A DNA stretch of 42,523 nt from assembly GCA_002288455.1 (NCBI GenBank), contig NEUS01000020.1:1-42523 (forward strand), written 5' to 3'. The stretch comes from Opitutia bacterium Tous-C1TDCM. Lineage in GTDB: Bacteria > Verrucomicrobiota > Verrucomicrobiia > Opitutales > Opitutaceae. A program made the translations under genes and the position numbers. Below the pieces are notes generated by a model. It was given only the letters and a program-made list of their open reading frames with translations, did not search any database and had not been told where the DNA came from. Shown in pieces: positions 1-8,462 of the stretch (position 1 is its first letter; each line of letters begins with the position of its first letter).

Positions 1-421
1 CGTTCCACGAGGTCCCGGACGGACACTGCGGCGAGACCACGATGAAGTTTGTCCTGAGCATCGCGGCGGATTTCTCCCGCTGCGCCTGCGCTTCCGGAGT
101 CTCGGGTGGCAGGGGAACGTCGCCGGCAGCCGGAGCGATTTCCGGCGCGCCGCCGCGGATCACTTTCGGCGGACCGTGCTTGGCGACGAGCCACGGGTTC
201 GAGCCCCGCTCGCCCGAGCCGTGCAGAAACACGAGCAACGGCCACTGCTTCGCGGGATCGGCTGCGTAGCCTTCGGGGAGCGAGAGCAGAAATGTGTATC
301 CGACTTTTTTGGTCAGGGTCTTCTCGAACAAGCCGACGGTCTGGGACTCGGCGGCAAGGGCGGCAGACGGGGCGACGCAGGCGAGAGCCACGAACACGGG
401 GAAACAGGCAGGAAAGCGCAT
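1..421 (-). CDS. Secreted esterase / peptidase-like alpha/beta hydrolase, 5' part only
   Basis: The reading frame starts at an ATG at 421 and runs off the left edge of the window without a stop, so only about 140 N-terminal residues are present. Residues 1-24 form a signal peptide (hydrophobic stretch ending ALAA), so the enzyme should be exported. Residues about 62-73 read PLLVFLHGSGERG, the oxyanion-hole region typical of the predicted-peptidase / polyhydroxybutyrate-depolymerase-like esterases (COG4099 type). The catalytic Ser-Asp-His lie in the missing part. It is divergent from the histidine kinase at 572. The fold assignment is fairly secure; the substrate (carbohydrate ester, lipid or peptide) is unknown. 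Confidence 0.8.
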   Translation of the reverse strand, partial: MRFPACFPVFVALACVAPSAALAAESQTVGLFEKTLTKKVGYTFLLSLPEGYAADPAKQWPLLVFLHGSGERGSNPWLVAKHGPPKVIRGGAPEIAPAAGDVPLPPETPEAQAQREKSAAMLRTNFIVVSPQCPSGTSWN

Positions 422-571
422 GGGGAGGGGTCCTCAGCGCTAACCGGAGGCGCGCCGCGGTTGAAGGGAATTCTGCCCCGGCCCCGGGCGAGCCGCGCCA
501 CGCCGGCGGGCCGACCATGACTTTGGTCATCTTCCCAAGCGGCGGGAAACCCGCTAGGGTCGGCGTCTCCG

Positions 572-1747
572 ATGCAATGGCTGCCTGACAACCGCTCTTC
601 ACTCTACGGCTACGGCGCCTTTGCGGGTGTCGTGGTGGCGTCGTACGCGGACCTCGCGTTCAACAATCGGCTGGGCGGCGAGCCCTGGCAGGTGCCGGTC
701 GTGTTCGCGCTCGGCGCGGCGTACATGACGCTGAACGTCGCGTGCGACCGCTTGACCGCCGGTCGGCCGGCCGTGTGGCTGCGGGCCTATTACGCGGTGC
801 AGATCGCGATCGTGCTGGCGGCGATCTGGCTCAGTCCGGCGCGGGGATTTTTCGGCATTCTCGGGCTGCCGCTCGTGAGCCAGGCGATTTTCGACTACGG
901 TTGGCGCGGCTTGCCGACGGTCGGAGCGCTGGTCTACGGCGGTACGGTGGCGGTGTGGTTTCCTGCTTTCGGTTGGTCTGGCGTCATGCGCGGCGTCCAG
1001 AGCTTTGCCCCGGGCTACATCTTCACGATCGCGTTCTCCTTCATCTCGCGGCAGGCCCTGCTGGCCCGCGAGCAGTCCGAGAAACTGGCCGCCGAACTCG
1101 GCGCGGCCAACGCGCAGCTCCGGGCCCATGCCGCGGCTACGGCCGAATTGGCGACGACCCGCGAGCGCAACCGGCTCGCGCGCGAGATCCACGACGGCGT
1201 CGGCCACTACCTCACCACGATCAAGGTCCAGCTCGACGCCGCGCAGGCGCTGTTCGCCGTCGATGCGGCGCGCGCGGCCGATTCCGTGGCGAAGGCGGCG
1301 CGGCTCGCGGGCGAGGCCCTCGACGACGTGCGCCGCTCGGTCGGATCGCTCGCCGCCGATGCCGCGCGGCCGCCGTTGCCCGACGTCCTGCGCAAGCTCG
1401 CCGCCGACGTGCAACCGGCGCCCGACCTGCGCATCGAAGGCGCGCCGCGCGGCTTGCCGGCGGCGACCGAACACGCGCTCTACCGCGCGGCCCAGGAAGG
1501 CCTCACCAACGTGAGCAAACACGCCGCCGCCAGCGCGAGTGCGGTCGTGCTCGATTTCCGCGACCCGGCGCGCGTGCGGCTGACGGTGCTCGACAACGGC
1601 CGCGGCGCCGCGGCGGGCGGCGACCGCGCCGCCGGCGGCTACGGCCTGCGCGGCCTCGGCGAACGGCTCGCCTTGCTCGGCGGCACGCTGCGCACGGGCC
1701 CGCGGCCGGACGGCGGATTCAGCCTGGAAGTCGAGGTGCCGGCATGA
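572..1747 (+). CDS. Sensor histidine kinase, NarL/DesK type
   Basis: This 391-residue membrane kinase autophosphorylates on histidine and passes the phosphate to the response regulator encoded directly after it. Residues 1-160 hold about five hydrophobic membrane segments with no recognisable periplasmic sensor domain, as in DesK-like kinases that sense the membrane. A coiled linker (about 160-195) leads to a HisKA_3 dimerisation domain with REIHDGVGH, putting the phospho-acceptor at His207. The ATPase domain has an N-box around Asn313 and the DNGRG box at about 341-345, followed by GYGLRGLGER. The stop overlaps the next start as ATGA, so the pair is translationally coupled. The signal is not visible from sequence; the ADOP permease downstream could be a target (inference). 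Confidence 0.93.
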   Translation: MQWLPDNRSSLYGYGAFAGVVVASYADLAFNNRLGGEPWQVPVVFALGAAYMTLNVACDRLTAGRPAVWLRAYYAVQIAIVLAAIWLSPARGFFGILGLPLVSQAIFDYGWRGLPTVGALVYGGTVAVWFPAFGWSGVMRGVQSFAPGYIFTIAFSFISRQALLAREQSEKLAAELGAANAQLRAHAAATAELATTRERNRLAREIHDGVGHYLTTIKVQLDAAQALFAVDAARAADSVAKAARLAGEALDDVRRSVGSLAADAARPPLPDVLRKLAADVQPAPDLRIEGAPRGLPAATEHALYRAAQEGLTNVSKHAAASASAVVLDFRDPARVRLTVLDNGRGAAAGGDRAAGGYGLRGLGERLALLGGTLRTGPRPDGGFSLEVEVPA

Positions 1748-2403
1748 ACGCGCCGAAGATCCGGTTGCTGCTCGTCGACGACCAATCGCTCTTCCGCGAG
1801 GCGCTGCGCACGTTGCTCTCGCTCCAGCCCGATTTCGATCTCGTCGGCGAGGCGCCGGACGGCGAAGCGGCGGTCGCGGCGGTGGCGAAACTCAAACCCG
1901 ACGTCGTGCTGATGGATCTGCGCATGCCCGTCCTCGGCGGCGTCGAGGCCACGCGACGGATCGTCGCCGCCGGTCCGAAGCCGCGGATCATTGTGCTGAC
2001 GACGTTCGACGAGGACGAGGAAGTCTTCGCCGCGCTGCGGGCCGGCGCCGTCGGCTATATGTTGAAAGCCAGTTCGGCCGAGAAACTCTGCGGGGCGATC
2101 CGCGCCGCGGCGCAAGGTTCGGCCGTGCTGGAGCCGAGCGTCGCCGCCAAGCTCATGGCCCGCGCCGCCGCGCCCGCCGCGCCGCGCGCGCCGGCGGCCC
2201 CGCCGTTGTCCGAGCCGTTGTCCGCGCGGGAACTCGACGTGCTGCGTTTTCTGGCGAGCGGTTTCAGCAACAAGGAAATTGGCGCCCAGCTGAAGATCTC
2301 CGAAGGCACGGTGAAGAATCACATGACAAACGTGCTCGGCAAACTCGGGGCGCTCGACCGCACCCAAGCGGCGCTGCGGGCGCGGGAGCTCGGGTTGGTG
2401 TGA
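1744..2403 (+). CDS. NarL/LuxR-family response regulator
   Basis: A 219-residue DNA-binding response regulator. The receiver domain (about 6-120) has the acidic pair Asp12/Asp13, the phospho-acceptor Asp58 in VVLMDLRMP, Thr86 and Lys108, all the expected residues. A short Ala/Pro-rich linker joins a LuxR-type helix-turn-helix at about 154-217 (LSARELDVLRFLASG, then NKEIGAQLKISEGTVKNH). The start overlaps the kinase stop by four bases (ATGA), so the two form a cognate pair. Targets are not known; the gene is followed by a purine-rich repeat array and then the permease gene on the same strand. Confidence 0.95.
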   Translation: MNAPKIRLLLVDDQSLFREALRTLLSLQPDFDLVGEAPDGEAAVAAVAKLKPDVVLMDLRMPVLGGVEATRRIVAAGPKPRIIVLTTFDEDEEVFAALRAGAVGYMLKASSAEKLCGAIRAAAQGSAVLEPSVAAKLMARAAAPAAPRAPAAPPLSEPLSARELDVLRFLASGFSNKEIGAQLKISEGTVKNHMTNVLGKLGALDRTQAALRARELGLV

Positions 2404-2443
2404 GTGGAGTTGAGCGTTGAGAGCTGAGGGTTGAGAGAACGAA
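2404..2443 (+). repeat. Degenerate heptamer array GTTGAGA/GCTGAGG after response-regulator stop
   Basis: Immediately after the TGA of the response regulator come irregular seven-base units of the form GTTGAGC, GTTGAGA, GCTGAGG, GTTGAGA, ending in GAACGAA. Similar purine-rich arrays follow other genes in this window (9473, 10708, 22236). About 20 bases further on, 2461-2497 carries repeated CTCCGG / TTCCGG units of the opposite base skew. Confidence 0.6.
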
Positions 2444-2577
2444 CCGCCGGTCGTAGGCCTGAGTCTCCGGTCTCCGGTTTCCGAGTTCCGGTTTTGGATC
2501 ATGACCTTCGGCCATGACTTCCGCGCGATGCGGGCGGCGGCGGGACGCGATACCTTGGCGGCACTTCGATTCGCCGC

Positions 2578-4992
2578 ATGTCTGCCGTCTCCATTTTCGC
2601 CGAGTTTCAATCCGCTTTCCGCACGTTGCGGCGCGCGCCCGGTTTCTCGTCGCTGGTGGTTGGCCTGCTCGCGCTCGGGCTTGGCGCCAATGTCGCGGTC
2701 TTCTCGATCTTCGAAGCGATCGTGCTGTCGCCGCTGCCGTATCCGGAAGCGGAGCGACTGGTCGGGGTGGGCTCGGTCAATGCGGCCAAGGCGCTCGACC
2801 AGCCGGCGCTGTCGGCGGCGGACTTTCGCGATGTGCGGGAACGCGCGCGCAGTTTCGCCGCGCTGGCGGCGTTTCGGCCGGAGTTCGTCGGTTACCGGCC
2901 CGACGGCGGCGACGCCCGGCAACTGGTCGGCGCGCTCGTCACGGAGGAGTTCTTCGCCGTCTTCCGGACGAATCCGGCGCACGGCCGGGTGTTCCGCGCG
3001 GACGAGTATTCGGCCGCCGCCCCGCGGACCGCGGTGCTGTCGGCGGCGGCGTGGCGCCGGCATTTCGGCGGGCGGCCGGAGGTGATCGGCACGACGGTGA
3101 CGCTGGAGCGCCAGCCCACGACGATCGTGGGCGTCATGCCGGACAATTTCCGGGAGCCGGAGTTCGTCGACCTGTGGCTGCCCTTCCCGCCGGAGTCGGG
3201 GGAAAACCTGGCCCGCGATTCGCGTTTTTGGACGACGGTGGGGCGGCTCGGCGCCGGCGTATCCGTGTCGGCCGCACGGGCGGAACTGGCGACGGTGGGC
3301 CGGACGCTCGAGGCGGAGTACCCGGCGGTGAACCGCGGCTGGACCTTCGAGCCGAAGCCGCTGTTGGAACAGCGCGTCGGCGGGCTGCGGCGCTCGCTGC
3401 TGCTGCTCGTCGGCGCGGTCGGTCTGGTACTGCTCGTGGCCTGCGTGAACCTCGCCAATCTGCTCCTCGCCCGCGGCCTGCGCCGCATGCCGCAGCTGGC
3501 CCTCAAGCTCGCGCTCGGCGCGACGCCCGGCGCGCTCGCCCGCGGGGTGTGGGCGGAATCGTTGCTGCTGGCGGCGGGCGGCGGGCTGGCGGGGACGGTG
3601 CTGGCGGCGACGGCGCTGCCGTTGCTCGTGCGCGCGCTGCCGGCCGGCCTGATTCCGCGGACCCACGAGATCGGCGTCGACGGCACGGCGCTGGTGTTTG
3701 CGCTGGGGGCGACGGCGCTGACGGGGTTGCTGTGCGGGTTGTTGCCGGCGTGGCAGGTGCGGCGGACGAATCTCGCGGAACTGTTGCAGTCCGCCGGGGC
3801 GAGGGGCACGCCGGGCGGATTCACCGGCAAGGCGCAGACGGCGCTGGTGGCGGTGCAGATTGCCCTGACCCTCACGGTCCTCGCGGCGGCGGGCGGCCTG
3901 ATGCGCACGCTCTTTGCGCTGCAGGCGACGGCGACGGGTTTTTCCCCGGCCCAGGTGCTCGCGGTCCGGATCGCGGGCGGGCAGGACGCCTGGGCGCAGC
4001 CGGCGGAGCTGGCGCGCTACTACGATCGGCTGCTGGCGGAACTGCAGGCGACGCCGGGGATCGAGGCGGCCGCGATCAACTCCAGCGCGCCGCTCGGCGG
4101 GATCACGTTGCGCTACCCGTTCTGGGTGCAGGGCCGGCCGCGGACCGAGGGCAACGCCGACGAGGCGGTGTTCGCGAGCGTCAGTCCCGACTATCTGCGC
4201 ACGCTGCGGATTCCGTTGCGGCGGGGCCGGTTCATCGAGGCGCGCGACGATTTCCAGGCGCCCCGCGTCTGCGTGATCAACGAGGCGCTGGCGCGGCGGA
4301 TTTTCCCGGACCGCGATCCGATCGGGCAAAAGATCCAGACGCTGCCGTGGTTGAATCGTGAATACCGGGAGATCGTCGGCGTCGTCGCGGACACGCGCCA
4401 GGACAACCTCTCCGATCCGCCCCCGCCGCAGCTCTACGTGCCGGCGGCGCAGTCGCCCTGGTTCTTCACGACCTACCTCGTGAAGACGGCGCCGGGCACC
4501 GGCGCCGCGACCGTGCAGGCGGCGTTGCGGCGGGCCGATCCGGCGGTGGCGCTGACGGTGCGGTCGCTCGAGGAGAACATCGCGCTGACGACCGTGCAGC
4601 CGCGGCTGCGGGCGTGGCTGCTGGGGATTTTTGCCGCGGCAGCGCTGGGGCTGTCGGCGTTCGGGCTTTATGCGAGCATGGCTTTCACGGTGAGCCAGCG
4701 CACGCGGGAGTTCGGCATCCGGCTGGCGCTGGGCGCGACGCCGGCGGGCATCGTGGCGCTGGTGCTGGGGCGCGCGGGCCGCGTGGCGGCGGCGGGGCTC
4801 GTTCTCGGCGGGCTCGGAGCGCTGGGCGCGGAGCGGGTGCTGCAGGCGACGGTGCCCGGACTCGTGCCGCTGACGGCGGCGGGATTGGCCGGGCTCGCGG
4901 TGTTGTTGGCGGCGGTGGCGTTGCTGGCGGGCGCGTTGCCGGCGTGGAGCGCGGCGCGGCTGAACCCGACCCGGGCGCTGCAGCACGACTGA
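2578..4992 (+). CDS. FtsX/MacB-family ABC permease, ADOP type (duplicated orphan permease)
   Basis: The 804-residue protein has the architecture of the 'acidobacterial duplicated orphan permeases'. A short cytoplasmic start is followed by a first membrane helix (about 22-45), a MacB-like periplasmic core domain, an FtsX block of three helices (about 268-410), then a second helix-core-FtsX unit ending with helices at about 680-800. The opening FAEFQSAFRTLRRAPGFSSL and the QRTREFGIRLALGATP segment near the C terminus are typical of the family. These proteins normally work with a MacB-type ATPase and move substrates or couple ATP hydrolysis across the envelope, but no ATPase gene is present here. 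The start ATG follows an array-rich gap after the two-component genes; co-regulation with them is an inference. Confidence 0.88.
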   Translation: MSAVSIFAEFQSAFRTLRRAPGFSSLVVGLLALGLGANVAVFSIFEAIVLSPLPYPEAERLVGVGSVNAAKALDQPALSAADFRDVRERARSFAALAAFRPEFVGYRPDGGDARQLVGALVTEEFFAVFRTNPAHGRVFRADEYSAAAPRTAVLSAAAWRRHFGGRPEVIGTTVTLERQPTTIVGVMPDNFREPEFVDLWLPFPPESGENLARDSRFWTTVGRLGAGVSVSAARAELATVGRTLEAEYPAVNRGWTFEPKPLLEQRVGGLRRSLLLLVGAVGLVLLVACVNLANLLLARGLRRMPQLALKLALGATPGALARGVWAESLLLAAGGGLAGTVLAATALPLLVRALPAGLIPRTHEIGVDGTALVFALGATALTGLLCGLLPAWQVRRTNLAELLQSAGARGTPGGFTGKAQTALVAVQIALTLTVLAAAGGLMRTLFALQATATGFSPAQVLAVRIAGGQDAWAQPAELARYYDRLLAELQATPGIEAAAINSSAPLGGITLRYPFWVQGRPRTEGNADEAVFASVSPDYLRTLRIPLRRGRFIEARDDFQAPRVCVINEALARRIFPDRDPIGQKIQTLPWLNREYREIVGVVADTRQDNLSDPPPPQLYVPAAQSPWFFTTYLVKTAPGTGAATVQAALRRADPAVALTVRSLEENIALTTVQPRLRAWLLGIFAAAALGLSAFGLYASMAFTVSQRTREFGIRLALGATPAGIVALVLGRAGRVAAAGLVLGGLGALGAERVLQATVPGLVPLTAAGLAGLAVLLAAVALLAGALPAWSAARLNPTRALQHD

Positions 4993-5000
4993 TTTTTCCC

Positions 5001-5768
5001 ATGAAATATCCGATCCTGATGCTCTTTCCCTTGATGGCCTTGCTCTTCGCGCCGGGCCGATTGCCGGCGGCGAGTGCCGACGACGCGCTCGCGACGGCCA
5101 AGGCCGCGTGGCAAAAAGGCGATCTTGCCGCCGTGGAAACGGCGCTGGCGCCGCTCACCGCGGCGGCGACGCCGTCCGCGCCGGCGGCGTACTACCTCGG
5201 TTTGGTCCGCCAGAAGCAGGGCCGCCTGCCCGAGGCGCTGAAGCTGCTGGAGCAGGCGGTGACGCTGGATCCGACGCAGCCGGACTATCACGTCGCGGTG
5301 GGGACGGCGGTGGCCGAGCAGATGCGCGGCGCGAACTTCATGCAGCTGGCGCTGCTCTCGGGCAAAATGCGCAAGGCCTACGCTAAGGCGGTGGAGCTCG
5401 ATCCGAAGCACATCGGCGGGCTGATCGGTTTGGCGCGGTACTATTCGAACGCGCCGGAAATTGCGGGCGGCAGCAGCGAGAAAGCGCGCGAGTTTGCGCA
5501 GCGGATCCACGCGCTGGTGCCGTTGATCGGCGAACAGGAACTGGGGCAGATTGCGGAGCGCGCGGAGGACTTCGCGGGCGCGTTGCGGCACTACGAGGCG
5601 GCGTGCGCCTTGAAGCCGGAGCACGCGGGTACGCAGGCGGCGGCGGCGCGGGTGCTGGCGAAAATGGGCCGCACGGCCGAAGCGCGGGCGCGCTATGAAA
5701 AAGTGCTGGTCCTGGCACCGAACAGCGAAACCGTCCGCGCCGCGCTGGCGAAGCTGCCGCCGTCGTGA
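5001..5768 (+). CDS. Secreted TPR-repeat protein
   Basis: A 255-residue protein starting eight bases after the permease stop, so probably cotranscribed with it. Residues 1-27 form a signal peptide (MKYPILMLFPLMALLF, cleavage near PAASA). The rest is tetratricopeptide-like helices: a unit at about 55-95 (AAYYLGLVRQKQGRLPEALK), a longer irregular unit around 105-165 that contains GLIGLARYYSNAPEIAGG, and C-terminal units at about 185-255. The protein should be periplasmic or envelope-associated and serve as a scaffold. No catalytic motif is seen. Its coupling to the ADOP permease suggests an accessory role, but this is only context. Confidence 0.8.
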   Translation: MKYPILMLFPLMALLFAPGRLPAASADDALATAKAAWQKGDLAAVETALAPLTAAATPSAPAAYYLGLVRQKQGRLPEALKLLEQAVTLDPTQPDYHVAVGTAVAEQMRGANFMQLALLSGKMRKAYAKAVELDPKHIGGLIGLARYYSNAPEIAGGSSEKAREFAQRIHALVPLIGEQELGQIAERAEDFAGALRHYEAACALKPEHAGTQAAAARVLAKMGRTAEARARYEKVLVLAPNSETVRAALAKLPPS

Positions 5769-6006
5769 GGTCGCGGCCCGCGTTCATGCCGTTGCCCGGG
5801 GAATTGCTGCAAACGTACTTACGCCCGAGCGGGTCGCGCAGGAGCTTGTAGCTGTTGGGCTGGTTGCTCCGTTCCCCTTCGAGCGCACATTTTCCGGCCG
5901 GATCCCGCAGAGCCTCGCCTTCGGCCGCGGGCGAAACCTTCGCATCGCGGCAGAGGGCGCCAAATCCGGCGGCCCCCCGAATCCATTCCGACGCGGAATC
6001 CGGTTT

Positions 6007-6237
6007 CTACTGTAACAGGTCTTGCAACACTTTCTTGGTTTTGGCCGAGACCGGATAGAGCGCGACCGGGGTCGCGTCCGGCTTCGCTCCGGCGGCCTGG
6101 ACTTCGATGCGACGGAACTTGCTTTGGGTCATTTCCGCGAGCAGGTCGCGTTCCGCGGCGTCGACTTTGCCGTCATCGGCCAGAATCGCCTTCTTCAGTT
6201 CCTTCGCATCCACCTCGGTCAGGGGGCCGGAATTCAA
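6007..6237 (-). CDS. Small acidic protein with a DG-x-VD-x-x-E motif, coupled to the Sel1 gene
   Basis: The 76-residue frame begins with TTG at 6237, overlapping the TGA of the Sel1-repeat gene (TTGA), and has no other close start. The core reads KKAILADDGKVDAAERDLLAEM, a helix-turn-helix-acidic pattern like that of TerB-type domains (stress-related, metal or membrane associated), which usually contain 'aDGxvxxxE'. No function can be assigned. Because its frame is exactly one base upstream of the Sel1 frame, it could be a separate coupled gene, or the C-terminal domain of the Sel1 protein separated by a frameshift. Codon use and GC content match the surroundings, which favours real coding. 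Confidence 0.6.
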   Translation of the reverse strand: MNSGPLTEVDAKELKKAILADDGKVDAAERDLLAEMTQSKFRRIEVQAAGAKPDATPVALYPVSAKTKKVLQDLLQ

Positions 6238-8072
6238 GTTTTGATCCTTTGCAAGGCGGCGAACGTGCCCGGATTCAGGGCCGCCACCTTGCCGTCGAGC
6301 ACCGGAGCCGTTGGCGCTGGGGCGGCACCGGGGCCGGCGGCGGCATTTTTGCCCAGTTTACCCTTGGTCGCCGCTTCCTCCCGTTGCGCGAGGAGCAGCT
6401 TCATGTCCGGGGTGGCGGAGATCTTCGCGTAGGCGTCCTTCGCCATCGCATGACCTTGGTCGGCGGCCCGCTTGATCCAATCATGACCCGCCAGCACGTC
6501 GGTCGGCACCCCTTCGCCCTTCAAGAGGTTTATCCCCGCGTTATACTGGCTCACCGCCAGACCCGTCTGCGCCGCCCTCAGGTAGTAGCCGAAAGCCGCC
6601 GCTTGATCGGCGGGGCGACCATAGCCTTTGGCGAACATCATCCCGAGGTTATGCAAGGCGCCGGGCTGCTCTTTTTCGGCCGCGCGGCTCAGCCAATAAA
6701 AGGCGCGGTCGTAATTCTGCGGAACCTGTTTCCCTTCAACGCAGGCGAGGCCGATGGCGCTTTGCGCTTTGGCCTCCCCGGAGAGCGCGCGCTGGAGCAG
6801 TTCGCCGTCGACATGCGCGAGATCCCACGCATCGGCTTGGTTCTGCCGGTTGGCGAGGAGCCGGGCAAACGCCGGGTCCTTCTCCGCAACCGCGATGCCC
6901 TGTGCGGCTTCCTTGCAGCCCATGGCCTGGGCCTTCTTCATCAGGTCGTAAGCCGCCGGTTGGTCCCGCGGCACGCCGAGACCGGACCAGTAACAGGTGG
7001 CCAAGTTGTAGGTCGCGGCGGAACTCCCGGCGTCCGCCGCCTTCCGATACAGGCGCACGGCTTGGTCGTAGTCCTGCGGGTAACCGCTCCGGCCCTTCAA
7101 AAAGTTAATCCCGTAGGAGACCAGCCAACCCGGGCTGGCGAAAAGCCGGGTTGCCGTGCCCTCGATCTCGGTGCGCAACGCCGGCGCCAGCTTGGTCCGC
7201 AGCAGCTCTTGCGCCTTGGCCCAACCGGCCGGCGACTCGATTCCCGGTGCGCCCTCCTTCAGCGCCAGGTCGGGATGCAAAGTCGTCAATTCTCTCCTCA
7301 GCAGCAGGGCGAGGTAGGCAAGCCGCGGCTGGGTGTCGCTGCACCACCCATAGATGAGCGATGCACCGGCCGGATGGCCGGCCTCCACGAGCGTATCCGC
7401 CCACTTCGTCATATCGCCATCCATCTGGCCCATTTGGGGCGGCGGTCCGGCCACTCGCTGGCCCCGCTGCTGCGCGACGAAGTTCTCGGAGATCGCCTTG
7501 GCGATCTGCCCGATGCGACGGCGCAGGGCGCGGTAGGCGGCGTCGGGGTCTTTCGCTTCGGCGAGTTTTTCGTCCTCGGCGGCAGCTTTGGCTTCAGCCG
7601 CGTCAGCCGAGAGCTGGCCGACGGCGGCCTTGTTGTCGGCGGCCAGTCGCTCCTTGGCGGTGACATGGCCTTGGGCCGCGGCCTTCTCCAGCCACGTCCT
7701 TTTGCCGGCGGCGGTTTCGGCCGAGAGCCAGTGGGTGGCGGCGAGGAACTGCGCCCCGGGGTGGCCGGCGCGCGCCGCGGACATGATCCAACGGAAGTCC
7801 GTGGCGTTGCGCTGCGGGTCATTGCAGTACGGGCCGGTCTGCTGGTTGCTCTCGAGCTGCCGGCGCTGGATGTCGGCGAGGCCGAGCCGATACATGGACT
7901 CGGCATTGCCGGCGGCGGCAGCCGTGCGGTGCTCGTCGAGGGTGAGGACCTTGGGGGCGGCGGCCGGCTTGGGTCGGGTCTCTTGCGCACTCAGCGGGAG
8001 GGAAATCGGCCCGCCGAGGAAAAGCAGGCAGGTGAACGCACGCGGACTGAACGAAGACGAGAGACGGAGCAT
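6234..8072 (-). CDS. Secreted Sel1-like repeat protein
   Basis: The chosen ATG at 8072 gives a 612-residue protein with a clear signal peptide (MLRLSSSFSPRAFTCLLFL, cleavage near LSAQ); the open frame extends 60 codons further upstream but that part is Arg-rich and looks non-coding. Sel1/TPR-like helical repeats occur in the N-terminal third (around LAATHWLSAETAAGKRTWLE) and in three or four clear copies from about residue 370 on, for example AVRLYRKAADAGSSAATYNL and AFYWLSRAAEKEQPGALHNL. Such proteins act as binding scaffolds in the periplasm or at the outer membrane. The middle region is not recognised. The stop overlaps the start of the small downstream ORF, so both are probably translated from one message. 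Confidence 0.85.
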   Translation of the reverse strand: MLRLSSSFSPRAFTCLLFLGGPISLPLSAQETRPKPAAAPKVLTLDEHRTAAAAGNAESMYRLGLADIQRRQLESNQQTGPYCNDPQRNATDFRWIMSAARAGHPGAQFLAATHWLSAETAAGKRTWLEKAAAQGHVTAKERLAADNKAAVGQLSADAAEAKAAAEDEKLAEAKDPDAAYRALRRRIGQIAKAISENFVAQQRGQRVAGPPPQMGQMDGDMTKWADTLVEAGHPAGASLIYGWCSDTQPRLAYLALLLRRELTTLHPDLALKEGAPGIESPAGWAKAQELLRTKLAPALRTEIEGTATRLFASPGWLVSYGINFLKGRSGYPQDYDQAVRLYRKAADAGSSAATYNLATCYWSGLGVPRDQPAAYDLMKKAQAMGCKEAAQGIAVAEKDPAFARLLANRQNQADAWDLAHVDGELLQRALSGEAKAQSAIGLACVEGKQVPQNYDRAFYWLSRAAEKEQPGALHNLGMMFAKGYGRPADQAAAFGYYLRAAQTGLAVSQYNAGINLLKGEGVPTDVLAGHDWIKRAADQGHAMAKDAYAKISATPDMKLLLAQREEAATKGKLGKNAAAGPGAAPAPTAPVLDGKVAALNPGTFAALQRIKT

Positions 8073-8462
8073 CGGCGGGAAGGGGTGCAAAATGTTCGGA
8101 GCATCTCTCCGGGTGAGGCAATCCCGCGATGGCGCGGTGGGGCGCATCGTTGCCATGGCGAGGAGCCCGCGCAGCGAAATCAGCAGGCGCCGAAGGGAGC
8201 GCAGGGAGGCGGTGGCCGGAGACCGTTTTCCGCGAAGCAGACTTCGGTTCAATCCGCGGCCTATCTCGCCTTACGCTCCGGGCGGCAGCGGGATGCCGGG
8301 CCGGCAATAGGCAGACCAAGCCCGGAGGGGAATTCCGTTTCCCAGCCGGCGACGGAACTTGAAACGCGAGCCGGCGACGCCGCGGCAAAGTAACCCAATA
8401 GGTTACTTTGCGGCGGGACGGTTTTTTGTGGCGGTCGGGCGGGAGGGAAGCAGCGTCGCGGC
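8073..8462. other. Intergenic region between divergent genes, with decayed palindromic repeat-like sequence
   Basis: No convincing gene lies in these 390 bases. At about 8149-8195 there is GTTGCCATGGCGAGGAGC followed by GCGCAGCG, which recalls the common palindromic family TGTCATTGCGAGGAGCGAAGCGA (resemblance only). AGCCGGCGACG occurs twice, at 8344 and 8369. A strong hairpin sits at 8380-8416 (separate entry). The region must also contain promoters for the Sel1 gene and the methyltransferase; no clear -35/-10 pair could be picked out. Confidence 0.4.
8380..8416. promoter_or_regulatory. Strong hairpin / palindrome upstream of the rRNA methyltransferase gene
   Basis: Eleven perfect base pairs, GCAAAGTAACC (8385-8395) against GGTTACTTTGC (8401-8411), enclose a five-base loop CAATA; one mismatch and four more GC pairs extend the stem. 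The site ends about 46 bases before the GTG start at 8463. It could be an operator for a dimeric regulator, a 5' leader hairpin, or a terminator of an upstream transcript; there is only a short T run (GTTTTTTG at 8421-8428) downstream, which would fit a terminator reading rightward. Confidence 0.5.

Noticed and set aside
106-588. Plus-strand frames at the left edge
   Set aside because: They are shadows of the minus-strand secreted esterase, which shows a signal peptide and the HGSGERG motif.
1639-4986. Open frame of 1115 codons antisense to the ADOP permease
   Set aside because: Composition is Arg/Pro/Gln/His-rich as expected from the reverse of GC-rich coding DNA; the sense strand encodes a recognisable family protein.
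2578-4992. MacB macrolide exporter
   Set aside because: The ATPase domain is absent and the FtsX-core unit is duplicated, which fits ADOP rather than MacB.
5769-6015. Open frame across the gap after the secreted TPR gene
   Set aside because: No ribosome site, no family resemblance, and composition of non-coding GC-rich DNA; only a short ATTCCG/CGGAAT hairpin is present near 5985.
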